From a virus, in IMG/VR virus record IMGVR_UViG_3300031774_000018, positions 1-56,614 of that record: a stretch of 56,614 bases of DNA; one strand, 5' to 3'. A program made the translations under genes and the position numbers. This document shows positions 17,665 through 27,017 of the stretch, in pieces. Position 1 is the first letter of the stretch, and the number at the start of each line of letters is the position of its first letter. The notes beneath the pieces were generated by a model. It was not told the DNA's origin. It saw only the letters and a program-made list of their open reading frames with translations, and did no database searches.

Positions 17665-19563
17665 TTAGCCTTCACAGGCAATACATTCCACTTCATCTAA
17701 CTTTATTCTTGGAACTTTAATATTTACATTCTCTACATTTCTAGCTGCATTAGACCTAAAGTAGTAGAGTGATTTAAGTTTATTCATACCATACCAATGA
17801 ACATCATTAACATACTGCATATATTCATCATGTATAGATTGTTCTTCTGTTGCTTTAGGTAAAGTAAAGAACAGATTAACTGACTGTGCTTGGCATATAT
17901 ATTGTTGTCTTTGATACGCATGTTCAACTACCCATATCTGATTTAATTCATTAGCTGTTTTAAATATTTCTTTCTCTTCGTCAGTAAGAATATCAAGATG
18001 TTGAACTGAACCTTCTTTAGCTGATATGTCTTTCCAAATTTCTTCAAGTTCTTTTACCTTTAATCCTTTTGACTTTAATATTTTTTCTAAGTATTTGTTT
18101 TTAACTTGGTAACTACCTGATAAAGTTTTGTGTGTATATGCATTAGCACGATAAGGCTCAATGCTAGGGGAAGTCCCACTACAAATAATCCCAGAGCTAG
18201 CATTAGGAGCAATAGCAAGGAGGTGAGCATTACGCTTGTGCCCACGAGGTAGGTCAGGACATTCACCCCGTAGTTCAGAAAGTTTCCTAGTAGCATCATC
18301 GGCATTTGTTTTGATGTGCGAAAACGCTTTATGATTAAAGCTAGTGGCAAATAAACCTTCAAACGATATATCCTTAGACTGTAAGTAAGCATGGAATCCC
18401 ATTGCTCCCAAGCCCAACGACCTTTCCCTATAAGCAGAGTATGCAGATTTTGCATAACCTTCTTTACCTTCTCGTATATAATTTTTAAACCTTTTAAAAT
18501 TTGCACCATAACCTCCTAGCTGTGATGTGTCTACTGCATTCTCAATATAATGTTCTATTACATTGTCAAGCATAGTTATTAAATCTTCAATGAACTGAGT
18601 ATCTTTGGACCAATCATCAAAGTATTCTAAATTAACAGAAGATAAACAACATACTGCTGTCCTTTCTTCATTGGTAGCAAGAGTTATCTCTGAACATAAA
18701 TTACTTTGTCTTATCTTTAATCCTAAATCTTGTTGTTCTTTAGGTAAAGCATCATTACATGTGTCTATGTTTATCATATAAGGCTCACCTGTTTCTGCTC
18801 TAGCATTTATTATCTGCCACCATAAATCTCTAGCATTAATTATCTTAACAGCCTTATTAGTTTTAGGGTCAATCAATCTCCAATCTTCATCATTCTCTAC
18901 AGCTTGTAGAAAAGAATTAGTTATGTTAATTCCATTGTGTAGATTTAAACATTTTCTATTTATATCTCCACCAGATTCTTTACGCATGTTTATAAACTCT
19001 TCAATCTCTGGGTGAGATATATCTAAGTATGCTGCATAACTTCCTCGTCTTGTAGTGCCTTGATTAAAGGCTAGCATTTGTGAATCTACAACATGCATGA
19101 AGGGGATTGAACCAGTAGAACGACTACCATGAGTAGTAGGTATACCATTACTCCTAACATCTCCCCAATATCCACCAATACCTCCACCTGAACTTGCCAA
19201 CCATATATTCTCGTCATAGTGAGAAGATAAACCATCCCTACTATCAGGAACATAATTAAGGAAGCAACTGATAGGAAGCCCACGAGTTGTTCCCCCGTTA
19301 CTAAGTATAGGAGTGCTAAACATGAACCAACAGTTGGAACTGTAGCTATAAAGTCTTTGAGCCATTTCATAATCTGTTTTCCCCTTATATGTTGCACCAA
19401 AAACTGATGCTCTTGCGAATGCTTCTTGGGCATGTGTCTCACCATTCCAGAAGTATCTATCTTTTAATGTATCTAAACTGAATTTATCAAATTCGTTTTC
19501 CTTATCATAATCTATTTCTATTCCTAAGTATTGTTTCTTTCCAATCTTATCTTCCAACATCAT
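17665..19563 (-). CDS. nrdA: Class I ribonucleotide reductase large (alpha) subunit
   Basis: About 630 aa with the catalytic features of the family: Cys in P-I-S-C-F, the N-L-C-x-E active-site loop, a second redox Cys in A-V-C-C-L-S-S, the radical-transfer Tyr pair in S-L-Y-Y-F-R-S, and a C-terminal C-I-A-C pair that recharges the enzyme. It lacks an N-terminal ATP cone, so allosteric shut-off by dATP is probably absent, as in many phage enzymes. The ATG at 19563 has an AAGGAG seven bases upstream; a longer start at 19584 is possible. Confidence 0.95.
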   Translation of the reverse strand: MMLEDKIGKKQYLGIEIDYDKENEFDKFSLDTLKDRYFWNGETHAQEAFARASVFGATYKGKTDYEMAQRLYSYSSNCWFMFSTPILSNGGTTRGLPISCFLNYVPDSRDGLSSHYDENIWLASSGGGIGGYWGDVRSNGIPTTHGSRSTGSIPFMHVVDSQMLAFNQGTTRRGSYAAYLDISHPEIEEFINMRKESGGDINRKCLNLHNGINITNSFLQAVENDEDWRLIDPKTNKAVKIINARDLWWQIINARAETGEPYMINIDTCNDALPKEQQDLGLKIRQSNLCSEITLATNEERTAVCCLSSVNLEYFDDWSKDTQFIEDLITMLDNVIEHYIENAVDTSQLGGYGANFKRFKNYIREGKEGYAKSAYSAYRERSLGLGAMGFHAYLQSKDISFEGLFATSFNHKAFSHIKTNADDATRKLSELRGECPDLPRGHKRNAHLLAIAPNASSGIICSGTSPSIEPYRANAYTHKTLSGSYQVKNKYLEKILKSKGLKVKELEEIWKDISAKEGSVQHLDILTDEEKEIFKTANELNQIWVVEHAYQRQQYICQAQSVNLFFTLPKATEEQSIHDEYMQYVNDVHWYGMNKLKSLYYFRSNAARNVENVNIKVPRIKLDEVECIACEG

Positions 19564-19831
19564 TGTCATTCTCCTTTTTGTCATGTATGTCTAACATTAT
19601 TATAGCATAATGTAATATCTTCATCAAATCTTTTCTATTATATCCATCTTTATTACCATATCTTTTAGCATACTTCATTATATTACCCATACAAAAACCT
19701 TCTCCATGTCCTGAATCTATAATTACATCTGTTGCCTGATATTTATCTGACGCATAATGTTCTGAATAAGTCTCATCAATATAGTCTTGTAGTTCTTCTA
19801 CTAACATATCTTCATTAAATTTATACATCAT
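19547..19831 (-). CDS. DUF3310-like (SaV-like) protein
   Basis: The 94-aa protein has the pattern G-x-I-M-K-Y-A-K-R-Y-G-N-K-D followed by a D-L-x-K-I-L-H-Y-A-I-x-M-L helix, typical of the short DUF3310 proteins common in phage nucleotide-metabolism clusters. The biochemical role is not established. It is coupled to the oxygenase gene upstream by ATGA overlap and overlaps nrdA. Confidence 0.75.
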   Translation of the reverse strand: MMYKFNEDMLVEELQDYIDETYSEHYASDKYQATDVIIDSGHGEGFCMGNIMKYAKRYGNKDGYNRKDLMKILHYAIIMLDIHDKKENDNDVGR

Positions 19832-20421
19832 TTAAAATGCCTCCCTTCAACCCAAGCTACTAAAGTTTTTCTAGTGCCGGCTGTTACTGGTGTTACTCTA
19901 TGTAATAAGAACGAAGGGAAAATTAAAATAGTTCCTTTCTTTCTTAAAGAATCTTGTGGTAATGCTGAACCTGTCCCATCATTTAATTCAAAATTACCAC
20001 CCTCATATTCACTACCATCTGAAAGCTGAACAGTTATACTTAGCTTCCTATGGAAAGCATTAGGAGTTTCAATGAATGTATCAATGTGCCAATCATAATA
20101 GTCTCCACCTGATTCATACTTAGTATATTGAACACTATCTAAATAACTCACATCAAATGCAAAGTTTATTCTATTGGCTGAATTAATATAATTCCACAAC
20201 CTTGATGAAACATAGTTCCATAATTCTAAGTGTTCATTATTCCAAGATTCTATGAATCCTGTTTTACTTTTTCTTATACTATCTTTAATAAGACCATCAC
20301 TTACATCGGTAGTTTCACCAACGATAGCCTCATTTATGTTTAGTATTTTTTCTGCTTCTGAATTAATATAATCACAATCATAATTACTTAACGCATTTTC
20401 AAAAATCATATTCGATTTCAT
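19828..20421 (-). CDS. 2-oxoglutarate/Fe(II) dioxygenase, PKHD / prolyl 4-hydroxylase type
   Basis: The 197-aa protein has the jelly-roll metal triad H112-x-D114 (D-W-H-I-D) and H174, with R184 ten residues on to bind 2-oxoglutarate. The segment between (G-G-N-F-E-L) also fits the P4H fold. It would hydroxylate a protein or small molecule; the substrate is unknown. It is translated with the cupin gene upstream (4-base overlap) and the DUF3310-like gene downstream. The collagen-like fibre has few Pro in the Y position, so it is not an obvious substrate. Confidence 0.85.
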   Translation of the reverse strand: MKSNMIFENALSNYDCDYINSEAEKILNINEAIVGETTDVSDGLIKDSIRKSKTGFIESWNNEHLELWNYVSSRLWNYINSANRINFAFDVSYLDSVQYTKYESGGDYYDWHIDTFIETPNAFHRKLSITVQLSDGSEYEGGNFELNDGTGSALPQDSLRKKGTILIFPSFLLHRVTPVTAGTRKTLVAWVEGRHFK

Positions 20422-20759
20422 TCTTCCTCCTTATACCTCTCTCCATTAAATATACATATAAAATATAATCCTAAGTGTCCAGTATTAAATACTTGATGGA
20501 ACTCTCCATCTTCAATTAAGATTAAATCACCTTCTTTTATTTTAAATCTTTCATAATCTACTTCCATTTCTCCATGACCTTTAATAAAGAAATAAACTTC
20601 TTCTTGTCCAATGTGTCTATGTCCATTTGTAGATTTATTAGCTCTTAAAAATGTGCTACTAACTACTAAATTTTTCAATACCTTATTATCTTTAACTAAA
20701 TAAGTAGAGGTATCTTTTATTATATCTCCCTCTATATTATTAATAGATAATACTTTCAT
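20418..20759 (-). CDS. Single-domain cupin protein
   Basis: The cupin motif 1 signature (G-H-R-H-x-x-Q-E-E-V-Y-F-F-I-K-G-x-G) and motif 2 (G-D-L-I-L-I-E-x-G-E-F-H-x-V-F-N) are clear. Metal ligands would be the two His and Glu of motif 1 and the His of motif 2. The function cannot be named from this fold alone. The start at 20759 shares TAATG with the endonuclease stop; a start at 20768 is also possible. Confidence 0.85.
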   Translation of the reverse strand: MKVLSINNIEGDIIKDTSTYLVKDNKVLKNLVVSSTFLRANKSTNGHRHIGQEEVYFFIKGHGEMEVDYERFKIKEGDLILIEDGEFHQVFNTGHLGLYFICIFNGERYKEEE

Positions 20760-21193
20760 TACTTCCACTCATCTGGTAAAGTTTCTTCACTATACCATCT
20801 AAAGTTATTAGCTTCTGCCCATTCAGCATGGGTTCTTTTAGTTCCATCTTTTCTTTTCTTAGCTTGTGGCATAGGGGCATATGGTTTTTGAAATAAAAAC
20901 ACTAACTCATAAGCTTCTACTAATTCATTGAAAGCTTCTCTTATCCAAATGTATTTACTATACTCAGCATAATCCCAGAACCTACCCTTAGCTTCTAGTA
21001 ATATTATTTTACCATCAATAGTCTTAACAAAGTCAGTCCTATATGTATGTGATACTGTATAATCTATAGTTGAATCATGATGCTTCCATCCTTTAAGAAC
21101 TGATTTATGAATCTCATATTCCCATCTACTATCATATCCTTTAGGGACATTAACTTTCTTTGGTCTAGGTTTTCTTGGTTGTCTAGCCATCAT
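20759..21193 (-). CDS. Endonuclease I-like Holliday junction resolvase (T7 gp3 type)
   Basis: A basic N-terminus, then S-R-W-E-Y-E-I (first catalytic Glu), Y-R-T-D-F (Asp) and L-L-E-A-K-G (Glu, Lys) give the PD-(D/E)XK layout of T7 endonuclease I, followed by the W-I-R-E-A helix and an L-P-D-E-W end resembling gp3. It resolves branched DNA and may help degrade host DNA. It overlaps the exonuclease gene upstream by 11 bases. Confidence 0.88.
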   Translation of the reverse strand: MMARQPRKPRPKKVNVPKGYDSRWEYEIHKSVLKGWKHHDSTIDYTVSHTYRTDFVKTIDGKIILLEAKGRFWDYAEYSKYIWIREAFNELVEAYELVFLFQKPYAPMPQAKKRKDGTKRTHAEWAEANNFRWYSEETLPDEWK

Positions 21194-21986
21194 AGTCCTC
21201 TGGAAAATAGTTCTTAGAAAATTTCCAGTATGTTAATATACTATTAAACATCTGTAAATGTTTGTGATGTGTAGACTCATCCCATATATGACAAGCAATT
21301 AAACTTGTATCTGCTCTATCAACAAAGATAGAAACTCTTTTAGGTAAGTTTACAAAACCACAGCCCTGTGCATAAGCAGACAACTGCATGCCATGTTCAT
21401 CATATACTAATTTAGCAGGGTCTTTACCTTCTAAGTTATCTTTAGTTTTAAAATCTACAAAGATACCAGACTTAGAATATAAATCTATCTTACCACCATA
21501 ACCTAAGTCAGCACAAAAAGAATCCTCTGCTATCCATTCTTCATCAGGAAAATTCTCATCAAGCCATTTCTTAATTACCTTGTATGGTTTGGTTTTACTT
21601 TTACCTAAGAAACCTTTCTCAATTAAAGCATGTATTCTAGTTCCTTCTTCCGAAGCTTTGATACCTACCTTCTTAGAATCTTCCATACATCTATAAGTAT
21701 AAGCTTTGTCTGATTCAGAATCTTTCTTTTCTAAAGTTAATACTGAATTTATAAGCTGGTTCATCTTCCAGTTTTCTAAAGCAGGCTTTGCTATCATGCC
21801 CATTATAGTAGTAACAGAAGGAACTAACCCTAAATTTTTAGCATCTCTTAAAGTAGTGTTTCTTTCTTTACCATTAGCACCAATAAGAGTATACATCGGC
21901 TCTCCATCCTGAGCATACCAATGTCCTGACTCGGACTTAAACTTATTATAGTTATCTGATTTAGGTTTGTCAATCTTCTTGGTCAT
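21183..21986 (-). CDS. PD-(D/E)XK exonuclease (Cas4/RecB-like)
   Basis: The 267-aa protein shows E-G-T-R-I-H (motif with His), G-Y-G-G-K-I-D-L (Asp), I-F-V-D-F-K-T-K (Asp-x-Lys) and M-Q-L-S-A-Y-A (Gln...Tyr), the order found in RecB-family nucleases used by phages as 5'-exonuclease. It lies between DNA polymerase-associated and endonuclease I genes, so it probably recycles host DNA or processes ends for recombination. Confidence 0.88.
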   Translation of the reverse strand: MTKKIDKPKSDNYNKFKSESGHWYAQDGEPMYTLIGANGKERNTTLRDAKNLGLVPSVTTIMGMIAKPALENWKMNQLINSVLTLEKKDSESDKAYTYRCMEDSKKVGIKASEEGTRIHALIEKGFLGKSKTKPYKVIKKWLDENFPDEEWIAEDSFCADLGYGGKIDLYSKSGIFVDFKTKDNLEGKDPAKLVYDEHGMQLSAYAQGCGFVNLPKRVSIFVDRADTSLIACHIWDESTHHKHLQMFNSILTYWKFSKNYFPEDYDG

Positions 21987-22392
21987 TATCTAACTCCTTA
22001 AAGGTTTTAAATACATCTGTTGTAAATAGTTTTTGTATACTAACTAACCACATTCTACTTGCATTATGGTCACCACCACTTACTGATTTTTTAAAGTCTA
22101 ACTTTTCTATTAGCTGTCTAAGTTTAGGAACTTCAAATACTAATGTGCAAAATATGTGGTCATCAATACAAAGATTATGAAACCAATAGTCTGCTTCGGT
22201 AGTGGTAATTCCAGAAGGTTTACCATATGATTCATATTCAATACATATGTTACCTGTCTTCATCCACATACCTCTTTCAGATTTAACTTCAATCTTTTTA
22301 TTAGTAAGCATGTTTGCTATCTTATCTTCTTTTATAGTTCCATATTCCAAATCAATATCGAACTTCTTTCTATCTTCTTTAGTGGGTTTCAC
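21970..22392 (-). CDS. Putative PD-(D/E)XK-type nuclease (140 aa)
   Basis: Residues near 38-45 read K-I-E-V-K-S-E, a possible E-x-K nuclease core, preceded by a D-L-E-Y-G-T strand and followed by aromatic-rich strands. The assignment is tentative. The start GTG at 22392 has GGAGGTG seven bases upstream; a longer GTG start at 22419 lacks such a site. It overlaps the polymerase stop by 14 bases and the next gene by 17. Confidence 0.6.
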   Translation of the reverse strand: MKPTKEDRKKFDIDLEYGTIKEDKIANMLTNKKIEVKSERGMWMKTGNICIEYESYGKPSGITTTEADYWFHNLCIDDHIFCTLVFEVPKLRQLIEKLDFKKSVSGGDHNASRMWLVSIQKLFTTDVFKTFKELDNDQED

Positions 22393-24103
22393 TCCAATCA
22401 CCTCCAATTTTATATTCACCTTTTAATTCGCAACGCATATTAAAATACTCACCTGCATTTTTAATTGCATTACACCCTGATTCACCAACAAAATCTGCTT
22501 GCGATTCCTTAACTTGTATCTGCCATTCATCATGAATATTAGCTACAAACTTAGCATCTATCGCATTTAATTCTAACATATCTTGTAGTAGGCACATAGC
22601 CTTTTTCATCACTATCGCACCACCACCTTGTAATAAGGTATTAAGTGCAGCATGTTGACTTCTTACATATATCTTTCTTCCATCTAATCCTTTTAAGAAT
22701 CCTCTATTAGAAGCTTGCTGAACTCTATCTCTTAGAGTTTTAAGAGCAGGCAGGTTGGTGAAGAAAGTTTGCTTTAACATTTTACCTTTCTTAATTCCAC
22801 CACCTGCTACGCTTCCTATCTTAGCATCTCCTGCCCCATATACTAAAGCGTATATAAAAGTCTTGGCTTGGTCCCTAGTTTTAAGACCTGCTAAGTTTTG
22901 ATTAGTAGTATGTATATCCCCATGAATAACCTCTTCAATATAATCTTCGTCATTCATATAGTGTGCTAACATTCTTAATTCTAAACCACTAGCATCTATA
23001 CCTACTAATTTATATCCTTCTGGAACAGTCCAACAAGAACGACACTCCTTTCCAAAAGGGCTACCTGCATTAGGAACCTGTGCCATGTTAGGATTTCTGT
23101 GTGTCATCCTACCTGTAATAGTTCCATTAGGTATAACTCTACCATGAACTCTATCGTTTTGTAAGGCATCTATCCATGATGATATTTGTGCTATCCTTTT
23201 TTGGAATAGTAAGAAGTCTGCTATTAGTTTAGCTTCTTCAATGTGTTCAATCTTTTTAAGTGTGCCTTCATCTACAATAGGCTGACCTGTCGGTGTGAAT
23301 CTAACAGGCTTCCAACCAAAGTCCATTAAGTATTCACCAATTTGTTTACGACTACCTAGATTAAACTCAACTAACTTCTGTCTCATAAACGATTGAGTAT
23401 GGTCTGATTTTTGTATAGATTCATACTCTTCATCAGTAAGTCCTCGTTTAGATAATGTTCCATCTTTCTTTATGTAGGGTGTAACTAATTTATCATCAAC
23501 CCATTTAGGTTTAAATGTAGACTGAACCAGTAATTCTGTTTGTGCTTTCCTATCTTCTAAGTCAGCAAGTAATTCCATAGCTGTCCTAGTATCAAAATAA
23601 AATCCTGTATTCTCCTGCTCTAACATAATCTGTGCAACTCTTTGTTCTAATTGTAAAGAGTCAGGATTAAATCCTCTCCCTTCATTCTCTAAATATGTAA
23701 ATACTTTCTCATTTAATAATACATCTCCAACACAATAGTCTAACATTCTAGGTGTGTATTCTGTAAAATCTTCGGGCTGTTCTTTTTTATACATCCCTAC
23801 TCTATATCCCCAAGTCTTTAAGCTATGTCCATTTTCTCTAACTGGATTATATAACCTAGACATTACTAAAGTATCTAATAAATCTCCATCATAATCAAAG
23901 TCATATAATCTTTTTAATACAGGTAAATCAAATCCTATTATGTTATGACCTATTAAAGTATCAGCACTTTTTAATAACTCTAATCCATCTAGAATTTTAT
24001 CTGGTCCAAATTTATATATCTCACCATCTAATTCTTTCGCTACTATACACCATATCTTAGTAGCATTTAAGTCATCTGTTTCTATATCAAAAATCATCTT
24101 CAT
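22379..24103 (-). CDS. Family A DNA polymerase with 3'-5' exonuclease (T7 gp5-like)
   Basis: The 574-aa protein has exonuclease motifs F-D-I-E-T-D (Exo I), G-H-N-I-I-G-F-D (Exo II) and Y-C-V-G-D (Exo III), then polymerase motif A (G-I-D-A-S-G-L-E-L-R), motif B (R-D-Q-A-K-T-F-I-Y-A-L-V-Y-G) and motif C (I-H-D-E). All catalytic carboxylates are visible. It is shorter than T7 gp5 (704 aa), so thumb insertions such as the thioredoxin loop are probably reduced. It overlaps the primase-helicase gene by 17 bases. Confidence 0.95.
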   Translation of the reverse strand: MKMIFDIETDDLNATKIWCIVAKELDGEIYKFGPDKILDGLELLKSADTLIGHNIIGFDLPVLKRLYDFDYDGDLLDTLVMSRLYNPVRENGHSLKTWGYRVGMYKKEQPEDFTEYTPRMLDYCVGDVLLNEKVFTYLENEGRGFNPDSLQLEQRVAQIMLEQENTGFYFDTRTAMELLADLEDRKAQTELLVQSTFKPKWVDDKLVTPYIKKDGTLSKRGLTDEEYESIQKSDHTQSFMRQKLVEFNLGSRKQIGEYLMDFGWKPVRFTPTGQPIVDEGTLKKIEHIEEAKLIADFLLFQKRIAQISSWIDALQNDRVHGRVIPNGTITGRMTHRNPNMAQVPNAGSPFGKECRSCWTVPEGYKLVGIDASGLELRMLAHYMNDEDYIEEVIHGDIHTTNQNLAGLKTRDQAKTFIYALVYGAGDAKIGSVAGGGIKKGKMLKQTFFTNLPALKTLRDRVQQASNRGFLKGLDGRKIYVRSQHAALNTLLQGGGAIVMKKAMCLLQDMLELNAIDAKFVANIHDEWQIQVKESQADFVGESGCNAIKNAGEYFNMRCELKGEYKIGGDWSETH

Positions 24104-25742
24104 TATAAAATGTCTCCTCCTCTGTTAATTCATGCAGTCTTCCAGTTTCTACATCATACTTCAAAGAACATGCCATCCCTGTATCTCCTGTATATCTAGA
24201 TTTTAATACTCTTACTTTAGTTATGTTTGCTTCCTCTGGATTTTCTGCTTGTTGATTTCTCTCTAAAGCTATAACACAATCGGACAACTGTGCTATTCCC
24301 TGAGAACCTTTAAGATGTGAGAGTGAAACTTCAATACCTTTCTCATGTCCTTTCTCTCCTGCTGCTCTTCTTAGATGAGATACCAGTATCATTCCGACAC
24401 CTGTTTCTTCTACTAAACTTCTCAATCTATTCATGAGCATATCAATTCCTCTCCTCTCATCTCCCTCACTTAAAACATTTACTAGCATATGTAAATGGTC
24501 TACAACTACCCAATCACATTCACATCCTACTATAATATATCTTAACTTAGAAAATATTTCATCTATATCTGTAGCTCCTAAGTGAGCATGAATAAATACT
24601 CTGCCTTGTTCAATAGCCTTATCAAATAAATTATTTAATTCTTCTTCCGAATAATTATTTCTTTTCTCAGTAAGATATAATCTATCGTTAGCTTCAATAG
24701 ATACTATACCATCAGCAGTCCTCACCCAGTTTTCTTCTAGTGCTACGATACCTACATTATCCCTTGTGTTTTTAATAAGATGATGTTCAAGTTCTCTAGT
24801 CACACTAGACTTTCCAAGTCCTGTTCCACCTGTAAGAGTTACAAGTTCTCCCTTACGCAGACCATATAGTTTCTTATTCAATCCTTCCCAAGGATATGCA
24901 ATACTTTCTTTTACCTCACGATGAATCCAATCATTTTTCTGACTAGATAATTCTAAGATACCTGATGGTGTATAAGTCTTAGCTTCCCACCATGCAGTAG
25001 TAAACTCTTTAAACTTTTTCTTAACCAACATTTCGTTAGCATCTTTATATCCATTAGGAAGATTAACTATCTTAGCTTTTCCGGGCTTTATAATACGAGC
25101 AACTTGTCTTGCCCCTTCCCTACCTGCCTTGTCATTATCAAAACATAAGACAACATTATCAAAGCTTTCTACAAACTCAATGCTCTCTCTAATATCTTTA
25201 ACAGCAGAAGCTACTCCTCTTTTAATTGATACTACTGCCCACTTATCTTGGAACAATTCATTGACTGCCATAGCATCACATTCACCTTCAACAATAGTAA
25301 GATACTTACCACCTGTATTCCTATATAATTGTTCACCGAATAAACCTGTGCCTTCAAAGGTTCCATTACAGGTAAAGTTTTTATTATCAACATATCTAGT
25401 CTTAGTCCCTACTATTTCGCTACCATTAAAGTAAGGATAAATATGTTGTTTAATCTTACCATTATTATCTTTTAAAATTCTAACACCGAATTTGGTAGTA
25501 GTCTTTTTAGATATATCTCTATCAGATATGGCATCATATATACCAGTATATGAAGTTAAGAAAGTGGTTTCAGTTTTCTTAACAGGTGTTGCTGTTCCTT
25601 CTGTTTCATTTTTATAATCAGAAAAGAAAGTTCCACAACTAAAACATTTAGCTGAACCATTTTCATTTAATCCAACTGGGTCTGAACCACCACATTTTGG
25701 ACATGGCAGTTTTGTTTTTATAAATTTTGTTTGTTCTTCCAT
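24087..25742 (-). CDS. Bifunctional primase-helicase (T7 gp4-like)
   Basis: 551 aa. An N-terminal zinc ribbon (C-P-K-C...C-F-S-C, about residues 14-37) is followed by a TOPRIM domain (I-V-E-G-E-C-D-A and C-F-D-N-D-K-A-G, about 150-205) and a DnaB-like helicase with Walker A G-G-T-G-L-G-K-S-S (about 295-305) and Walker B W-V-V-V-D-H-L. It unwinds the fork and primes the lagging strand with the adjacent polymerase. It is the first large gene after the SSB and is preceded by 134 bases without a recognisable gene. Confidence 0.95.
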   Translation of the reverse strand: MEEQTKFIKTKLPCPKCGGSDPVGLNENGSAKCFSCGTFFSDYKNETEGTATPVKKTETTFLTSYTGIYDAISDRDISKKTTTKFGVRILKDNNGKIKQHIYPYFNGSEIVGTKTRYVDNKNFTCNGTFEGTGLFGEQLYRNTGGKYLTIVEGECDAMAVNELFQDKWAVVSIKRGVASAVKDIRESIEFVESFDNVVLCFDNDKAGREGARQVARIIKPGKAKIVNLPNGYKDANEMLVKKKFKEFTTAWWEAKTYTPSGILELSSQKNDWIHREVKESIAYPWEGLNKKLYGLRKGELVTLTGGTGLGKSSVTRELEHHLIKNTRDNVGIVALEENWVRTADGIVSIEANDRLYLTEKRNNYSEEELNNLFDKAIEQGRVFIHAHLGATDIDEIFSKLRYIIVGCECDWVVVDHLHMLVNVLSEGDERRGIDMLMNRLRSLVEETGVGMILVSHLRRAAGEKGHEKGIEVSLSHLKGSQGIAQLSDCVIALERNQQAENPEEANITKVRVLKSRYTGDTGMACSLKYDVETGRLHELTEEETFYNEDDF

Positions 25743-25876
25743 TCTATCTCCTATAGAAAAGTAGGGCGTTGTTCATATGGTTTCTAATCTACTGACAACC
25801 TAATGTCTTCAATCTCAACCAAGCAGGATTTATACTTTAAGTCCTATCCTCTTTTGTGGACACCCAATTATTTACT

Positions 25877-26101
25877 TTACTCTTCGTCAATCAAAGCATC
25901 ATCCTCTAGATAAGGTGTGATTTGACTATTGAAGTGTGCTGTTGCAGCTTCTAAGACTGCAATTCTTTTGCGTAAGGCTTTCACTTCGTTAGTGCATTCA
26001 ACAATAACACTATAAAAACCTTGTGCATCTTGATTTAGTTTCAGCACATCATATAAACCATCATCGGTTTTGTATGTGATTGAAGGTGTTTGTTCACTCA
26101 T
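25877..26101 (-). CDS. Hypothetical coiled-coil protein (74 aa)
   Basis: A short acidic protein with a helical region (about residues 35-60) of coiled-coil character. It begins two bases after the SSB stop, so it is in the same transcript. No family is recognised. Confidence 0.7.
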   Translation of the reverse strand: MSEQTPSITYKTDDGLYDVLKLNQDAQGFYSVIVECTNEVKALRKRIAVLEAATAHFNSQITPYLEDDALIDEE

Positions 26102-26103
26102 GA

Positions 26104-26517
26104 TTAAAACTCCTCGCCTTCATCAAAGAACTCATCGCCATCCCCTGATTTATATTCAACTAAATCTAGAACCTGAACAGCTTGTAAGTCAAGACTTTTA
26201 CCAGTCTTTCCTTTCCAATCCCATTCATATTCATTACATTGGACTCTAACTTTAGAGCCATTCCCAACAGCAAGATTAATGTCTTGCTTATTAGCATCAA
26301 TCAGTCTAGGAGAGTTCCTAACTATTCCATTAGGACCCTCTACTTTACGCTTGATTACTAAGCAAGGACCTTCATCCATTTGCTTTACTGTATGTCCACG
26401 ACCTGCAAAATCATCTGCAGTAGCTTGGTCTATAACCAAGTTAATCGTATACATAGGTTCAAAAGTCGTATTAGGTGTCTTGATTGAAGCCCAATACGCT
26501 ATTCCATCTACTATCAT
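26104..26517 (-). CDS. Single-stranded DNA-binding protein (T7 gp2.5-like)
   Basis: 137 aa with an OB-fold-like strand pattern and an acidic tail ending in Phe (D-E-F-F-D-E-G-E-E-F), the hallmark of gp2.5-type SSBs, whose tail contacts polymerase and helicase. It heads the replication operon, about 140 bases downstream of a good minus-strand promoter. Confidence 0.85.
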   Translation of the reverse strand: MIVDGIAYWASIKTPNTTFEPMYTINLVIDQATADDFAGRGHTVKQMDEGPCLVIKRKVEGPNGIVRNSPRLIDANKQDINLAVGNGSKVRVQCNEYEWDWKGKTGKSLDLQAVQVLDLVEYKSGDGDEFFDEGEEF

Positions 26518-26664
26518 ATTTACCTCCTATGGTATTTATAGTTTAACAAAGTGAGAGTTTTCGAGCCAACCAACTCTCAAAGTTGTGGACAGAACCAAGC
26601 CTACCAACATATAGTATGGAGATAGAGGGCTTTGTTTTCGGCTACTCATTACTTATATGCCCAC

Positions 26665-26693
26665 ATAATACTACAAGTCTATCCCTGTGTCAA
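26665..26693 (-). promoter_or_regulatory. Promoter for the SSB-replication operon
   Basis: On the minus strand TTGACA (26693-26688), 17 bases, then TATTAT (26670-26665), five of six matches to TATAAT. The -35 sits inside the end of the 64-aa gene, and the 150-base gap before SSB would be the leader. Confidence 0.65.
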
Positions 26694-26865
26694 GTAAAAT
26701 TTCATCTAATTTTTCTATTTGTTTATCATCAATAAAGATTTCTACTTTAAATGTTCCATCTTTATTATATTCCACAGTATGAGGCACATCATATCCTTCA
26801 TTAGAAAGGATAGTTAATGACTCATTAAATTTTTTATAATCATCTTTATCTAATACAGCTATCAT
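26671..26865 (-). CDS. Hypothetical protein (64 aa)
   Basis: Acidic small protein with alternating strand and helix segments. It is coupled by ATGA to the basic 51-aa gene upstream. No family is recognised. Its 3' end holds the promoter of the SSB operon. Confidence 0.7.
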   Translation of the reverse strand: MIAVLDKDDYKKFNESLTILSNEGYDVPHTVEYNKDGTFKVEIFIDDKQIEKLDEILLDTGIDL

Positions 26866-27017
26866 CTTCCTTGTCCTCTATATTTTTTGTATGACCTCTT
26901 TTTATTTTTATTCATGTGGCTCATAGAAACTTTCACACTTCTACCCCTGCCACCTGTTCCTTGCGAGGTGCATTTTTTAACATGGTCTATTGACTGTATT
27001 ACTTTAGCCTTCCTCAT
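26862..27017 (-). CDS. Small basic protein (51 aa)
   Basis: An unlisted small frame beginning inside the last 14 bases of the upstream gene, with AAAGGA about seven bases before its ATG, and ending ATGA into the next start. The product is strongly basic, with a central G-T-G-G-R-G-R and a C-terminal K-K-Y-R-G-Q-G-R, suggesting nucleic-acid binding. It accounts exactly for an otherwise unexplained gap. Confidence 0.65.
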   Translation of the reverse strand: MRKAKVIQSIDHVKKCTSQGTGGRGRSVKVSMSHMNKNKKRSYKKYRGQGR

